DNA of 64,000 bases from Cytobacillus purgationiresistens (GCF_030813235.1 NZ_JAUSUB010000005.1:1-64000), one strand, 5' to 3'. Shown: positions 17,710 to 26,540, counted from the first letter of the stretch. Notes: a model not told the origin generated them from the sequence alone. Made by a program: numbers and translations.

Positions 17710-17820
17710 ATATATTTGTATCATACGGGTGAGTATAGAATGAAAGAAATCGTAGACATGACGGAAGTTAGCCGAACAACGTTGTATAGATATTTAAGAA
17801 GCCCAATAAGTCAAAAGTAA
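17710..17820 (+). pseudogene. C-terminal HTH relic of a serine recombinase
   Basis: In frame the sequence reads AIYLYHTGEYRMKEIVDMTE then VSRTTLYRYLRSPISQK. This is the resolvase-family C-terminal helix-turn-helix. The catalytic domain is absent upstream, so only the tail remains. Confidence 0.7.
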
Positions 17821-17887
17821 AGAGGAGTGGCTATGCATGAAAAATAAACTTCCGCCTCCTCTCACTTCTTTGTCAGAAGAAAAGAGG

Positions 17888-18350
17888 TTAATTTGCAAAT
17901 GGTGATTCTCCTGTACCAGACTCAGTAGTTTTAGGTAAAATTAATGGAAGCTGATCCTCTCGAACTGCTGACATTGTGCCATCTTCCCAATGAATAATTG
18001 GAATCGGCTCTCCCCAATAACACCGACGGCTATATAGCCAACCACGAAGACGACATGCCACTTTCTTCGTTCCAATTTCTTTTTCCTCTAACCAGGAAAT
18101 CATTTTGGCAATAGCATCTTCTTTGCCCATACCATTTAAGAAGGTCAGAGTTGATATGCTCGTCATCGCCTACATAGGTATCTTTCTCGATATCACCACC
18201 AGCAACGACCTCTTTAATTGGCAATTTACATTCCTTTGGCAAATTCGCAGTCTCGTTCATCATGCGCGGGAACCGCCATAATTGCTCCTGTACCTTAGCT
18301 TACTAATACATAGTCTGCAATCCAGAAGACAGGCGTACCATTCATTACTA
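17888..18350 (-). pseudogene. leuS fragment (internal part of leucyl-tRNA synthetase)
   Basis: In shifting frames the minus strand encodes [84 protein letters not shown] and [10 protein letters not shown]. These are consecutive pieces of the editing (CP1) and adjoining region of bacterial LeuRS. Both ends and the HIGH and KMSKS motifs are missing and there are frame breaks, so it cannot charge tRNA. It lies next to two leucine-type T-box leaders. Confidence 0.85.
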
Positions 18351-18633
18351 TTCCTCTTCATTGCAGATTCATTTTTATTATCAAATTTAAACAATTTCAT
18401 CAGGAAATGCAAGTAGGCTTTAAACATTATTATCACCCCTTCTATTAATGAATTAGCGAAGATTCCTATGATTACTTCAAAAGCTCATTAATACCCGAGC
18501 ATCTTCCTTCTTACTAAAAACAAACCTTCCTTTTCCAATAAAAAAGACTGCTGTAGCAACCCATTATTTAATTCTATCCACCTGGAGTATCTATCGGAAC
18601 ATTAAAAAAATTATTTTAAAATATTAAAAAGTG
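18351..18633. other. Intergenic between leuS relic and first T-box unit
   Basis: On the minus strand a short frame with a GGGGTGAT ribosome site (MFKAYLHFLMKLFKFDNKNE...) runs out of frame into the leuS relic; I do not recognise it. Nothing else was found. Confidence 0.4.
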
Positions 18634-18662
18634 TTGACAAGTAAACTTCTCCGTGTCAATAT
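18634..18662 (+). promoter_or_regulatory. Sigma-A promoter of T-box unit 1
   Basis: TTGACA (18634-18639) is followed after 17 nt by CAATAT. A closely similar promoter segment precedes the second T-box. Confidence 0.65.
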
Positions 18663-18667
18663 ATTAT

Positions 18668-18930
18668 TTATTATTTAAGATAGAATGATTGCTAAACACA
18701 AAGATTAGAAGTAGTAAAAGATCATTATTTGGCCTAGAGAGCTGCGGGGTGGTGCAACGCAGTCCAATAATGCTTTGAACTCGTCTAGGAGTGGTAAGAA
18801 GGAGGAAAATTTAACTGCCTCTTTTCTTAACGTTTCACCTACGTTACAGGGATTTTAAGGGGGTTCGGTAAGAACCAATAAGAGTGGTACCGCGGTTGCT
18901 TAAGGCATGTCGTCTCTTCTTTCATTTAAA
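18668..18930 (+). promoter_or_regulatory. T-box leader 1, specifier CUC (Leu)
   Basis: T-box hallmarks are present: the AGTA/GAA specifier-loop motif, the distal stem I segment AGAGAGCTGCGGGGTGGTGC, and the antiterminator T-box core AAGAGTGGTACCGCGG (18880-18895) followed by a GTCTCTT/CTTTCATTT terminator region. The codon after GAA at 18777 is CTC (18780-18782), which reads leucine. T-boxes respond to uncharged cognate tRNA. Downstream is only a 19-codon frame, so this copy may be redundant or feed into the second leader. Confidence 0.9.
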
Positions 18931-18982
18931 TATGGAAGTGGAGTTGATATGTCTTTTTTAGTTATAGGAAGGATTGATTAGG

Positions 18983-19042
18983 ATGAAAATAAAAGCGGAT
19001 GACAATATTGATAACACACAATTATATTTTATTAAGGACTGA
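18983..19042 (+). other. Orphan 19-codon frame behind T-box 1 (duplicated start region)
   Basis: The ribosome site and start context (TAGGAAGGATTGATTAGGATG) are nearly identical to those of the permease at 19558. The frame MKIKADDNIDNTQLYFIKD ends at once and does not resemble the permease. It is best read as the start region of a duplicated leader whose gene was lost. Confidence 0.5.
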
Positions 19043-19219
19043 TATTATGGATTATAAGAATTCTCTTAATTTTTTGCTATATATTAGAAAATTCGTTCTC
19101 TATAAGAGGCTAGTAGAACGCTATAGTTCTTAATATGAATGTATAATATTATTTCTTCATATTGCAGCCTGTCTTCTAGCTATTATTTATAATAAATTAT
19201 TTTAATAAAATAAGAAGGT

Positions 19220-19248
19220 TTGACAAGAAATTCAGTGTCAATTTATTA
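19220..19248 (+). promoter_or_regulatory. Sigma-A promoter of T-box unit 2
   Basis: TTGACA (19220-19225) with a TTTATTATT -10 region, duplicated from the promoter at 18634. Confidence 0.6.
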
Positions 19249-19254
19249 TTTCAG

Positions 19255-19500
19255 ATAGAATTATTGCTAAACACAAGGATTAGAAGTAGTAAAAGATCAT
19301 TATTCGGCTTAGAGAGCTGCGGGTTGGTGCAACGCAGTCCAATAATACTTTGAACTTGTCTAGGAGTGGTAAGAAGGAGAAAATTCAACTGCCTCTTTTC
19401 TTAACGTTTCACCTACGTTACAGGGATTTCAAGGGGGTTCAGTTAGAACCAATAAGAGTGGTACCGCGGTTGCTTAAGGCATGTCGTCTCTTCTTTCATT
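19255..19500 (+). promoter_or_regulatory. T-box leader 2, specifier CUU (Leu)
   Basis: It is nearly identical to T-box 1 along its length, including AAGAGTGGTACCGCGG at 19454-19469. The codon after GAA is CTT (19355-19357), the other common leucine specifier. It directly precedes the amino acid permease gene, so permease expression is predicted to rise when tRNA-Leu is uncharged. Confidence 0.92.
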
Positions 19501-19557
19501 TAATTATGGAAATGGAGTTGATATGTCTTTTTTTAATTATAGGAAGGATTGATTAGG

Positions 19558-20901
19558 ATGAAAACAAAACAAAAATTGCAGAGGACAATGACCTCAAGAC
19601 ACATTACGATGATGGCGTTAGGCGGTGCAATTGGTGCAGGGCTTTTTAAGGGAAGCAGCGCAGCGATAGATATGGCAGGACCTGCTGTTATTATTGCATA
19701 CTTAATTGGTGGAATGATTCTATTAATTATAATGCAGGGACTTGCGGAAATGGCGGTACGTAATCGTGATGCAAGAACATTTAGAGATTTAGTACAATCG
19801 GTACTAGGGATATATCCTGCATATTTTTTAGATTGGATTTACTGGAAAATGTGGGTATTAAACATAACTGCTGAATCTGTTGTCGCAGCGATATTTTTAC
19901 AATACTGGCTACCAAACTATCCAATTTGGGTACTTGCTTTATTCGTTTCGGTGCTTGTTACCATAATCAATTTGCTATCAGTTAGAGTTTTTGCTGAAAC
20001 GGAATACTGGCTAGCCCTAATTAAAATAACCGTTATTATTGTGTTTATAATTGCTGGATTATCGTTGATATTTTTAACATTTGGTAATCATACAGCTGTA
20101 GGCTTTTCTAACTTAAATGATCACAATGGTTTCTTCCCTAATGGCACAACAGGATTAATTATGGCGATGCTTGTGGTAATTTATTCATATGGAGGCACAG
20201 AGATTATTGGAATTACCCTAGCTGAAACGAAAAATCCTGAACAAGCGGTACCAAAAGCTGTCCGCGGAACTTTAATTCGTATAATATCCTTCTATATTTT
20301 ACCATTTTTTATTATAGTAACCTTAATCCCATGGTATGAAGTAAACGGTGTTCCGGAAAGTCCATTTGTAATGGTATTTAAAATGATTGGTGTACCAGGT
20401 GCAGATCATGTAATGAATGGAGTTGTTATATTAGCTATAATTTCATCTATGAACTCTGGATTATACGGCTCATCACGCATCATTTATACACAGGCAATAG
20501 ACGGACGTATTCCTCCTTTCTTTTCACATTTATCGAAAAGGAAGGTACCCATTTACGCAATATTACTATGCACTTCTGCTTTATACATCGGTGTTCTTAT
20601 TTCATTATTCGCAGGAAGCAAAACTTTTGAGTTTCTTATGGGTTCCCTAGGATACACCGTATTAGTTATCTGGTTAATCATTGGAATTGCCCATCTTAAG
20701 TCACGTAAAAAATTGCAGGATCAAAATAGTAGTTATTCAGTCAAGTTATTCCCCTATACTACATGGGCAGCCATAATCACATTATGTGCTATTCTAATAG
20801 GAATTATTTTGACAACTTCATTAATCGTAACCGGTGTAACACTGGCCATCTATATCTTTATAACTGTCACCTATTTTTATAAGAAATCCAAACTAGAATG
20901 A
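19558..20901 (+). CDS. Amino acid permease (APC superfamily, AAT type), probably leucine; YvbW-like
   Basis: The ATG at 19558 follows AGGAAGGA with good spacing; an in-frame TTG nine nt earlier is less likely. The 447-residue protein has about 12 membrane spans and the AAT signature near its start (MMALGGAIGAGLFKGSSAAI), EMAVRNRDARTFRDL, and YSYGGTEIIGITLAETKNPE in the substrate region. Proton-coupled uptake of an amino acid is expected. The two leucine T-box leaders upstream point to leucine, as for the T-box-controlled yvbW permease of Bacillus subtilis. The symbol is left blank because orthology is inferred. Confidence 0.88.
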   Translation: MKTKQKLQRTMTSRHITMMALGGAIGAGLFKGSSAAIDMAGPAVIIAYLIGGMILLIIMQGLAEMAVRNRDARTFRDLVQSVLGIYPAYFLDWIYWKMWVLNITAESVVAAIFLQYWLPNYPIWVLALFVSVLVTIINLLSVRVFAETEYWLALIKITVIIVFIIAGLSLIFLTFGNHTAVGFSNLNDHNGFFPNGTTGLIMAMLVVIYSYGGTEIIGITLAETKNPEQAVPKAVRGTLIRIISFYILPFFIIVTLIPWYEVNGVPESPFVMVFKMIGVPGADHVMNGVVILAIISSMNSGLYGSSRIIYTQAIDGRIPPFFSHLSKRKVPIYAILLCTSALYIGVLISLFAGSKTFEFLMGSLGYTVLVIWLIIGIAHLKSRKKLQDQNSSYSVKLFPYTTWAAIITLCAILIGIILTTSLIVTGVTLAIYIFITVTYFYKKSKLE

Positions 20902-21094
20902 AGAACAATACTAAAAACGATGGGACAGTCCTATCGTTTTTGTATGCTTACTTGCATAAATTCAATGTTGCCTTAAAAAGGAGATTAAAGGTCCTGAACA
21001 TGCAGCAAATGAAGGAACTAAATTTGCCGTACATTTCATTTGGGAAAATGCACGTGAGGATGTCTCAAAACACAAATTCAGTGTCAGTGGTTCC
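20902..21094. other. Intergenic with unrecognised remnant
   Basis: One frame (about 20985-21110) reads KGPEHAANEGTKFAVHFIWE then NAREDVSKHKFSVSGSI, protein-like but with no start or matching partner. It may be a fragment of a secreted protein; I cannot assign it. Confidence 0.3.
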
Positions 21095-21353
21095 ATTTTA
21101 CACCCATCGATTATTTCAAACAAAGTGAAGAATCTGGGGCTATGTCCCGAAAGGGGAAATGTTAGGACAATCCGCAGATGGAAAGTTTCTTTGGGCACTT
21201 TAAGGATTGGGCAGAATATAGAACAAGTAATAATTTTACGGATGTGAAGGAAGAAATTTTGGGGTTAAAGAGGAATATAATCATCGTCGTTATCGATTGG
21301 CGTTAAAGAAAATGGCCCCGGTACAATACTGGGACCACTTATTAACTTCTTAA
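21095..21353 (+). pseudogene. IS3-family transposase OrfB C-terminal relic
   Basis: Frames read GAMSRKGKC-stop-DNPQMESFFGHFKDW, AEYRTSNNFTDVKEEILGL and, after a frame change, EEYNHRRYRLALKKMAPVQY ending WDHLLTS. This is the DDE Glu region and C-terminus of an IS150-type transposase. No other part of the element is adjacent. Confidence 0.85.
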
Positions 21354-21389
21354 GCACTTTTTTATACTGTCCGTGAGAAAGGGCACAGT

Positions 21390-21926
21390 TCAATAAAGGA
21401 GAGCCTTTTCTTTCATAGTTAGAGACATTGCTTTTTCTACATCGCCGTAAAGCTCGGTTTTGGCAAGCTCATTGTACCAATCATAAGCTGCTTTATAATC
21501 AGGTATATCGCTTTTAACTTCTTGCGTATTACATTGAAAGTCCGCGGGCTCAACAAGCGTGACGTTGATCCCGAACTCTTTCACTTCGGCGACCAGCCCT
21601 TCGCTAAGATTTTCGTGAGCCGCTTTTGAACTGCAATAGATGGGCAAGGTCGGCAGCTCTGTACACCGCCCATGGACGATATATTGATAATATGTCCGGA
21701 ATGATTTTTCCTCATTTGAGGAAGAACGGCTTGAATCGTACCCATGACGCCAAATGCAATGGGTTCATATTGCATACGAGCCTGATCAACCGTTTCTTCT
21801 TCAAAAACGCCCGCATGAGCGTATCCCCCATGGTAGCTATACATTCCAATGACGCTTGGCGAAGCGAATTGCATATTCCTTGCCGAAGCCTGTTGACGTG
21901 CCTGTAATTAAAATCGTTTTACTCAT
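21390..21926 (-). pseudogene. SDR oxidoreductase, broken
   Basis: The N-terminus MSKTILITGTSTGFGKEYAI begins at 21926 but stops after about 30 codons. The remainder appears in other frames: DQARMQYEPIAFGVMGTIQA, NHSGHIINISSMGG, IYCSSKAAHENLSEGLVAEV and GINVTLVEPADFQ. Motif order (TGxxxGxG, ISS, YxxxK-like) is that of a classical SDR, with a deletion and at least two frameshifts. Confidence 0.85.
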
Positions 21927-22045
21927 CTGTATACTCTCCTGATAGCGGACAGAGCATCGCTCATGAATGATCTTAAACCTTAAAGTCATCTTTAAGTCAA
22001 GTATTAGTTTGTAGAAAAATCATTCTATTACGATACGTTTGAAAG

Positions 22046-23143
22046 TTATTTCCACCAGTTTGCTGAAGGATATTTCGTTGCTCCTATTGTTACGGTTTCA
22101 CCTATTCTAGGTGTCGCCAAAGCTACATTCAGCTGCTCAGCCGCTGATTTTGCCCGTTCAATAGGATCTGTCCAAGTGTGCAATGCTAACGTAAAAGCTC
22201 CCCAGTGTATAGGGATCATCAATCCACCTCCTACATCCAGGTTAGCTTGCAATGACTCTTCAGGAGTCATATGAATATTCGCCCACTTTTCATCATATTG
22301 ACCCGTTTCGATTAGCGTGATGTCAAACGGTCCGTATTGATCGCCAATCTCCTTGAAATGTGGTCCGTATCCGCTGTCACCGCTATAGTATACTCTCGTT
22401 TGATCACTAACAATGACCCAGGAGCTCCATAAGGTAGACCCGCCGCTGCTAATTCCGCCCCGGCCAGAGAAATGTCTTGCCGGCGTGCTGATTAACGTCA
22501 GTCCCTCAACGGCCTCCTCATCCCACCAATCCAGCTCTTTAATGCGTTCAGGTTCGACTCCCCACTTCGTCAAATGCCCGGCAACCCCTAAGGGAACTAT
22601 GAATTGCTTCACATTTCCTTTCAGCTTTCGAATCGATCCATAGTCCAGATGGTCGTAATGATCATGAGATATAATAACAGCGTCTATTTCAGGCAAATCC
22701 TCTATTTCTGCCGGCAGCTTATCGCTGTATCGTTTGGGACCGAAGAAAGGAACGGGAGAAGCATAATCACTGAATACGGGGTCTATTAACAGCTTCACCC
22801 CATTTACTTTCAGCAATAGTGTGGAATGACCAAACCAGATCACTTGATCTTCCTTATTTTCCTTGAAAGCGTTCGAATCAAAAGAATCGATCGGAAAATT
22901 CTCCCTCGGTCTGCTGTTCGGAGTCCCTTTTATCGTTTTAATCAACGCATCCGCGGTATCTTTTATACTGTAATCCATCGGCGTTGGAATTTGATTGTGG
23001 AACTTTCCGTTGATAAACTGTGGAGAAGCTTGAATTCTACTCTGACTTTCCGCCGAGCTTTTGCCGCCAAGCGGAGGGTGATATTTAAGTATTAAAAAAA
23101 TAACTATAGCGGATATAACGACTAGAATTAATAATTTCATCAT
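22046..23143 (-). CDS. MBL-fold metallohydrolase, membrane-anchored (NAPE-PLD/UlaG-like)
   Basis: The start at 23143 is preferred; the longer frame up to 23224 overlaps the upstream ALDH relic. An N-terminal hydrophobic helix (KLLILVVISAIVIFLILKYH) suggests a membrane anchor with the enzyme outside. The metallo-beta-lactamase core has WFGHSTLLLKVNGVKLLIDP, the metal motif ISHDHYDHLD (HxHxDH), TPARHFSGRG, YYSGDSGYGPHF and MIPIHWGAF. This order is typical of the NAPE-phospholipase D-like branch. The substrate is unknown. It is intact although flanked on both sides by pseudogenes. Confidence 0.82.
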   Translation of the reverse strand: MMKLLILVVISAIVIFLILKYHPPLGGKSSAESQSRIQASPQFINGKFHNQIPTPMDYSIKDTADALIKTIKGTPNSRPRENFPIDSFDSNAFKENKEDQVIWFGHSTLLLKVNGVKLLIDPVFSDYASPVPFFGPKRYSDKLPAEIEDLPEIDAVIISHDHYDHLDYGSIRKLKGNVKQFIVPLGVAGHLTKWGVEPERIKELDWWDEEAVEGLTLISTPARHFSGRGGISSGGSTLWSSWVIVSDQTRVYYSGDSGYGPHFKEIGDQYGPFDITLIETGQYDEKWANIHMTPEESLQANLDVGGGLMIPIHWGAFTLALHTWTDPIERAKSAAEQLNVALATPRIGETVTIGATKYPSANWWK

Positions 23144-23162
23144 ATTGATCCCAACTTTCTCT

Positions 23163-23357
23163 TCATTGCATAACGGAACTGTGACCCAGAATCGCCTTAG
23201 GCTCCAAATACTCTTCGATTCCATTGGTGCCGCGATTCCTGCCTATGCCGGAGTTTTTAAACCCTCCGAACGGTTCTTTCGGTTCGTTTGTCATGTAAGC
23301 TGTTGACCGAAATCCGTCCGGCCACCTGTTCGGCGGCCTGGTTACCCCGGATTGCAA
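23163..23357 (-). pseudogene. Aldehyde dehydrogenase C-terminal fragment
   Basis: The last residues read EPKEPFGGFKNSGIGRNRGT then NGIEEYLEPKAI, the conserved PFGG-K-SG-GR-G-G-EY-E ending of NAD(P)-dependent aldehyde dehydrogenases. Catalytic Cys and Glu regions are missing. Confidence 0.8.
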
Positions 23358-23393
23358 CCTTTTTCTAAGCCTGCTCTAAAATCTCGGGCATTT

Positions 23394-24116
23394 TCACGGC
23401 TTCAATCGGTAACGTAACCATAATATGTTATTTTCAAGAGGTTCTACTTTTTGTAAAGTAAACTCGACGCCAGGCCGAAAAGGATTGTCGCCATATTCAA
23501 ATAGTGAAATTGAATTGTTAGTCCCTTCTACCATCGGAACTAGTATTAAACTTAATTCATCCACTAACCCAGCACTTAAGAACGAGCCATTGATATATCC
23601 ACCGCCTTCGAGCATAAATTCGGTTATGTTATAGTATCGACTGATTTTATCAAGTGCTAATTTTAAGTCTAATCTATTGCTTTTTCCAGCAAAGATGTAG
23701 GAAACACCGATTGCACGAAGGTGTGCTAAGTACTGATTGCTTACATTTTCGCTTAACACTGTGATGATATGTTGTCCACGGCGCCCTTCATACTCTTCAC
23801 CCATCGTCCCTTGTTCCCATCCTAGTTTACCTGATGGATCAATGGCAATAGCGTATGCAACAGCGTTTGTATCCGCAATAAAGTCTTCACGAGAAACTTT
23901 GGTATTCGGATACTTAGATAAATCTACCTAATTTCCATATGTCACGTTTTCTTCAAATGATACTCGTCCACAAATCCATGCATTAGAATTATATTTATGA
24001 TGAATGTTTTCCCACTCTTGTCCAAAATAACTAGCACTTGGAGTTTCTAAGTAGTTCCCATCGATTTTTCCATCTAATGATGTTACCATATGACAAATCA
24101 CTTTGTATTGTCTCAT
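23394..24116 (-). pseudogene. RibD C-terminal/dihydrofolate-reductase-like protein with a premature stop
   Basis: Starting at MRQYKV (24116, AAAGGAGA upstream), a single frame encodes VICHMVTSLDGKIDGNYLET, NAWICGRVSFEENVTYGN, then TAG, and continues in the same frame through VDLSKYPNTKVSREDFIADT to EFMLEGGGYINGSFL, AGLVDELSLILVPM and WLRYRLKP. Only one in-frame TAG (near 23929) interrupts an otherwise full-length protein of about 240 codons. The family reduces pyrimidine or pterin-like substrates with NADPH. The gene looks recently inactivated. Confidence 0.85.
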
Positions 24117-24572
24117 TAATAATCTCCTTTTTTTCTTGAAAAATGGGCTTATCCTTGATTTCATCTTAATCAACAAAGCTTATTTGGCATACTTTGCTAA
24201 GTTTCATAGATCTTCAGCTTTTGATTTGCAATTTTTATAACTTCTTCAAGATGTTTCTTTTCCATATTTTTCTTGTGATCTTTAATAATTGCTTTTCACT
24301 CTTCAATGGTAGAATCACCCTCTAAACCCAAATCTATAATTAAGCATTACAAGCACCATTCCTGTTTTTAGAAAGGATCCTACGGCTACTCCGTGCTACC
24401 AATTATCGATCGTTGGTTTATTTTAGTTCTGTGTGGAAAGAGAAAAGTGGTTTGAAATTACTGCTTCTTTATTTTTGTCATAAGTATTATATAATGTGGA
24501 TATAACTAAGACAAGACATGATGCACTAACATCCTGCCTACTAACTTATCGCCCAAGCGAGAGGTTACTTAT
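24117..24572. other. Gene-poor stretch with one protein-like remnant
   Basis: On the minus strand (about 24205-24345) a frame reads LIIDLGLEGDSTIEE-stop-KAIIKDHKKNMEKKHLEEVIKI. It resembles a helical C-terminal part of a regulator but is interrupted. No intact gene was found. Confidence 0.35.
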
Positions 24573-24785
24573 CTAAGATTTTTTTCTCTTAGAGAACCAC
24601 CCCGACTGGCGAGTCTTACGGGTGGTTTTCTTTTTGGATTTTTTACGTTGTATCTTGCTGAAAAGAAGAGCCAAGATTTGTGTTATCACCACCTTAGCAA
24701 GAGTTGTAGTCAATCCAATAGTACGTCCATTGCGGTCACCTCCCTCCGTCTCCAACATGGAGAATAAAGGGAAGTAACCTCCCAC
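24573..24785 (-). CDS. Possible small hydrophobic-basic peptide (up to 70 residues)
   Basis: The frame has a short hydrophobic stretch (LTTTLAKVVITQILALLF) followed by a highly basic tail (KIQRKKSKKKTTRKTRQSGW, FSKRKKS). A strong GGAGGTGA site lies inside the frame, in front of an out-of-frame ATG. Hydrophobic-then-basic small proteins with overlapping terminators resemble type I toxins, but I do not recognise a family, and it could be non-coding. Confidence 0.3.
   Translation of the reverse strand: MGGYFPLFSMLETEGGDRNGRTIGLTTTLAKVVITQILALLFSKIQRKKSKKKTTRKTRQSGWFSKRKKS
24596..24635 (+). terminator. Terminator-like hairpin overlapping the small basic frame
   Basis: AACCACCC and GGGTGGTT with a 16-nt loop are followed by TTCTTTTT on the plus strand. 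It would end a plus-strand transcript antisense to the small frame. Confidence 0.6.
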
Positions 24786-25325
24786 CTGAACATTTAGTTA
24801 CTTATAAAATTAATGAATTGATTCAATGCATGTCGATTCTTCTGAAATAAAGCATTTTATTAATACAAATCATTAGAGACATAATAACCACCTTCTATAA
24901 ATTGATAGGAGGTTATTAAAGTTATTAAATAAAATTGATTTATAATCTATTTTAAGGTATTTGACAAACACTAAAGATGTTTGGTCTTATTCTTTTACTA
25001 ATGCCCTGATAAGAATTAAACAACTTTATTATTGATCTTTAAGTACAAACACCATTAAAGGATAGAAATTCAAACAACTTTAAAGGATAGAAATTCAAAC
25101 AACTTTAAAGAGCCTTACTACAATAAAATGTAGGAATGCTCTTATATTTTCATATTAAAATTAAATAACTTTATTATCACTTTACAGTTGATCCTCAATG
25201 TTGTGGAAAGTCATGCTATTGTAATGAATTAGGTTAAAGTTATTAAGAATAAGGCGAGGATACTTTTTTATCATTTCCATCAGTGCCTTATTCAAATTCG
25301 TATCAATCTTCTCCCTTAATTGTAG
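24786..25325. other. AT-rich intergenic region without a supported gene
   Basis: It contains a 25-bp tandem duplication (see 25055-25110). CAACTTTATTAT-like phrases recur near 25020 and 25160. No gene is supported. Confidence 0.5.
25055..25110. repeat. 25-bp direct tandem duplication
   Basis: TTAAAGGATAGAAATTCAAA plus CAACT occurs twice in succession (25055-25079 and 25080-25104), with the start of a third copy. Confidence 0.85.
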
Positions 25326-25405
25326 GATTAGCGCCCAGCGCCACTCTCCTCCGAACCGTACGTACACCTCTCAATGTATACTGCTCTCCACTTGCCTATA
25401 TTTGT
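25326..25405 (-). ncRNA. Probable group II intron 3' end relic (domain V/VI)
   Basis: On the minus strand the segment reads GGAGAGCAGTATACATTGAG then AGGTGTACGTACGGTTCGGA and GGAGAGTGGCGCTGGGCGCT. The AGC...CGTACGGTTC pairing with a GAGA-type tip is the characteristic domain V hairpin of bacterial group II introns. No reverse transcriptase gene is nearby, so this is a remnant. Confidence 0.55.
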
Positions 25406-25529
25406 TTAACACATGGGCGCACAACACTTCCTACCTTTTGTTTCTATTTTTTTTAGATCCATGAATACTTTTCATACTGCAAACACAAACTATCTATCGT
25501 GGCCAATTTCCTTACATAAGGAGAAAATC

Positions 25530-26072
25530 ATGAAACTTAATAAGATAGGGAGTGCAATAATGGGCATTTTAAGTGGTAACCCAAAAGATGAACCTTTACA
25601 TTATGGTGAAGTATATGGTTTATTTACAAATCTTTCTACAAACAACGGAACAATTTCTAGTTATCAAACATTGATTAATCACGCAGGCGATGAAGACCTA
25701 AAAAAGCTAATTGAAGAAGCTATCAAAGGTCTACAAGCTGAAAACCAACAATTAGAAGAACTATTAAAAAGTAACGGGATTGGACTTCCTCCAGCACCAC
25801 CTGCACGTCCTAACGCAAACTTAGAAGACATCCCAGTTGGAGCAAGATCTACAGATCCAGAAATTAGTGCAGCAATCTCGATTGGCACTGCTGCAGCCCT
25901 GGTTGCATGTAGTCAAGCTATAGGACAATCCATTAGAGAAGATGTAGCAATGATGTATGGTCAGTTCCATATGAATAAAGCTCAGTTTGGTGCAAAAATG
26001 TTAAAACTTAATAAGGAAAAGGGATGGTTAATTCCCCCTCCACTGCACATTAGCAAAGGAACAGAATCATAA
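25530..26072 (+). CDS. DUF3231-type protein, possibly spore-associated
   Basis: The start at 25530 has AAGGAGA directly upstream; the longer frame from 25413 runs through the group II intron relic. The product is about 180 residues with a helical, ferritin-like pattern: GNPKDEPLHYGEVYGLFTNL, LLKSNGIGLPPAPPARPNAN, EISAAISIGTAAALVACSQA and MYGQFHMNKAQFGAKMLKLN. This resembles Bacillus DUF3231 proteins, one of which is linked to spores. The biochemical role is unknown. A terminator follows immediately. Confidence 0.7.
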   Translation: MKLNKIGSAIMGILSGNPKDEPLHYGEVYGLFTNLSTNNGTISSYQTLINHAGDEDLKKLIEEAIKGLQAENQQLEELLKSNGIGLPPAPPARPNANLEDIPVGARSTDPEISAAISIGTAAALVACSQAIGQSIREDVAMMYGQFHMNKAQFGAKMLKLNKEKGWLIPPPLHISKGTES

Positions 26073-26079
26073 TCATTAG

Positions 26080-26103
26080 GCGCCTCGTTTGAGGTGCTTT
26101 TTT
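26080..26103 (+). terminator. Terminator after the DUF3231 gene
   Basis: GCGCCTC and GAGGTGC form a 7-bp stem with a GTTT loop, then a run of T. Confidence 0.8.
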
Positions 26104-26169
26104 AATTTACACCCCTATCATTAGGTTCACTAAATCACTTCAAAAACACTAAACATCCGATAATTTTTC

Positions 26170-26540
26170 TTCAAGTAACTCAAAAGATTTGTAATACTTT
26201 CCTGGCTCTTCACCTCCTGCATGAGCACTAGCTCCGCTTGCAGTATTTCAGCTTCTGTTGCGCGAATACTACCTTCGACATGGGTAGCATTACATGTTGC
26301 CTCGTACTATTACCTTCGCCATGTGCAGACTGACCAGTTGCTATTACACCAAAACCATCTGCATGGGAAGCTACACTATCGCTTGTGTAGGAGAGCCTTC
26401 TGCATGTGAGGCACCGCGAGTTTCACTATTATATTCTTCCGCTTGAGCTACGTTTCCGATCACAATCGTATTAATACCTTCTGCTCCGAGCAAGTCTCTA
26501 AAGGATTTTGATTACTGCCATTCGCCGCCTTTATCCTTCC
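26170..26540 (-). pseudogene. YadA-head-like repeat protein, broken
   Basis: In shifting frames the minus strand encodes LLGAEGINTIVIGNVAQAEE, ETRGASHAEGSPTQA, VASHADGFGVIATGQSAHGE and THVEGSIRATEAEILQAELV. The recurring A-S-H-A-(E/D)-G-x2-T-x-A pattern is that of trimeric YadA-like head repeats found in phage appendage and some Bacillus spore-surface proteins. At least three frameshifts break it. Confidence 0.65.

Noticed and set aside
19350-19556. 68-codon plus-strand frame
   Set aside because: It lies inside the second T-box leader and its terminator.
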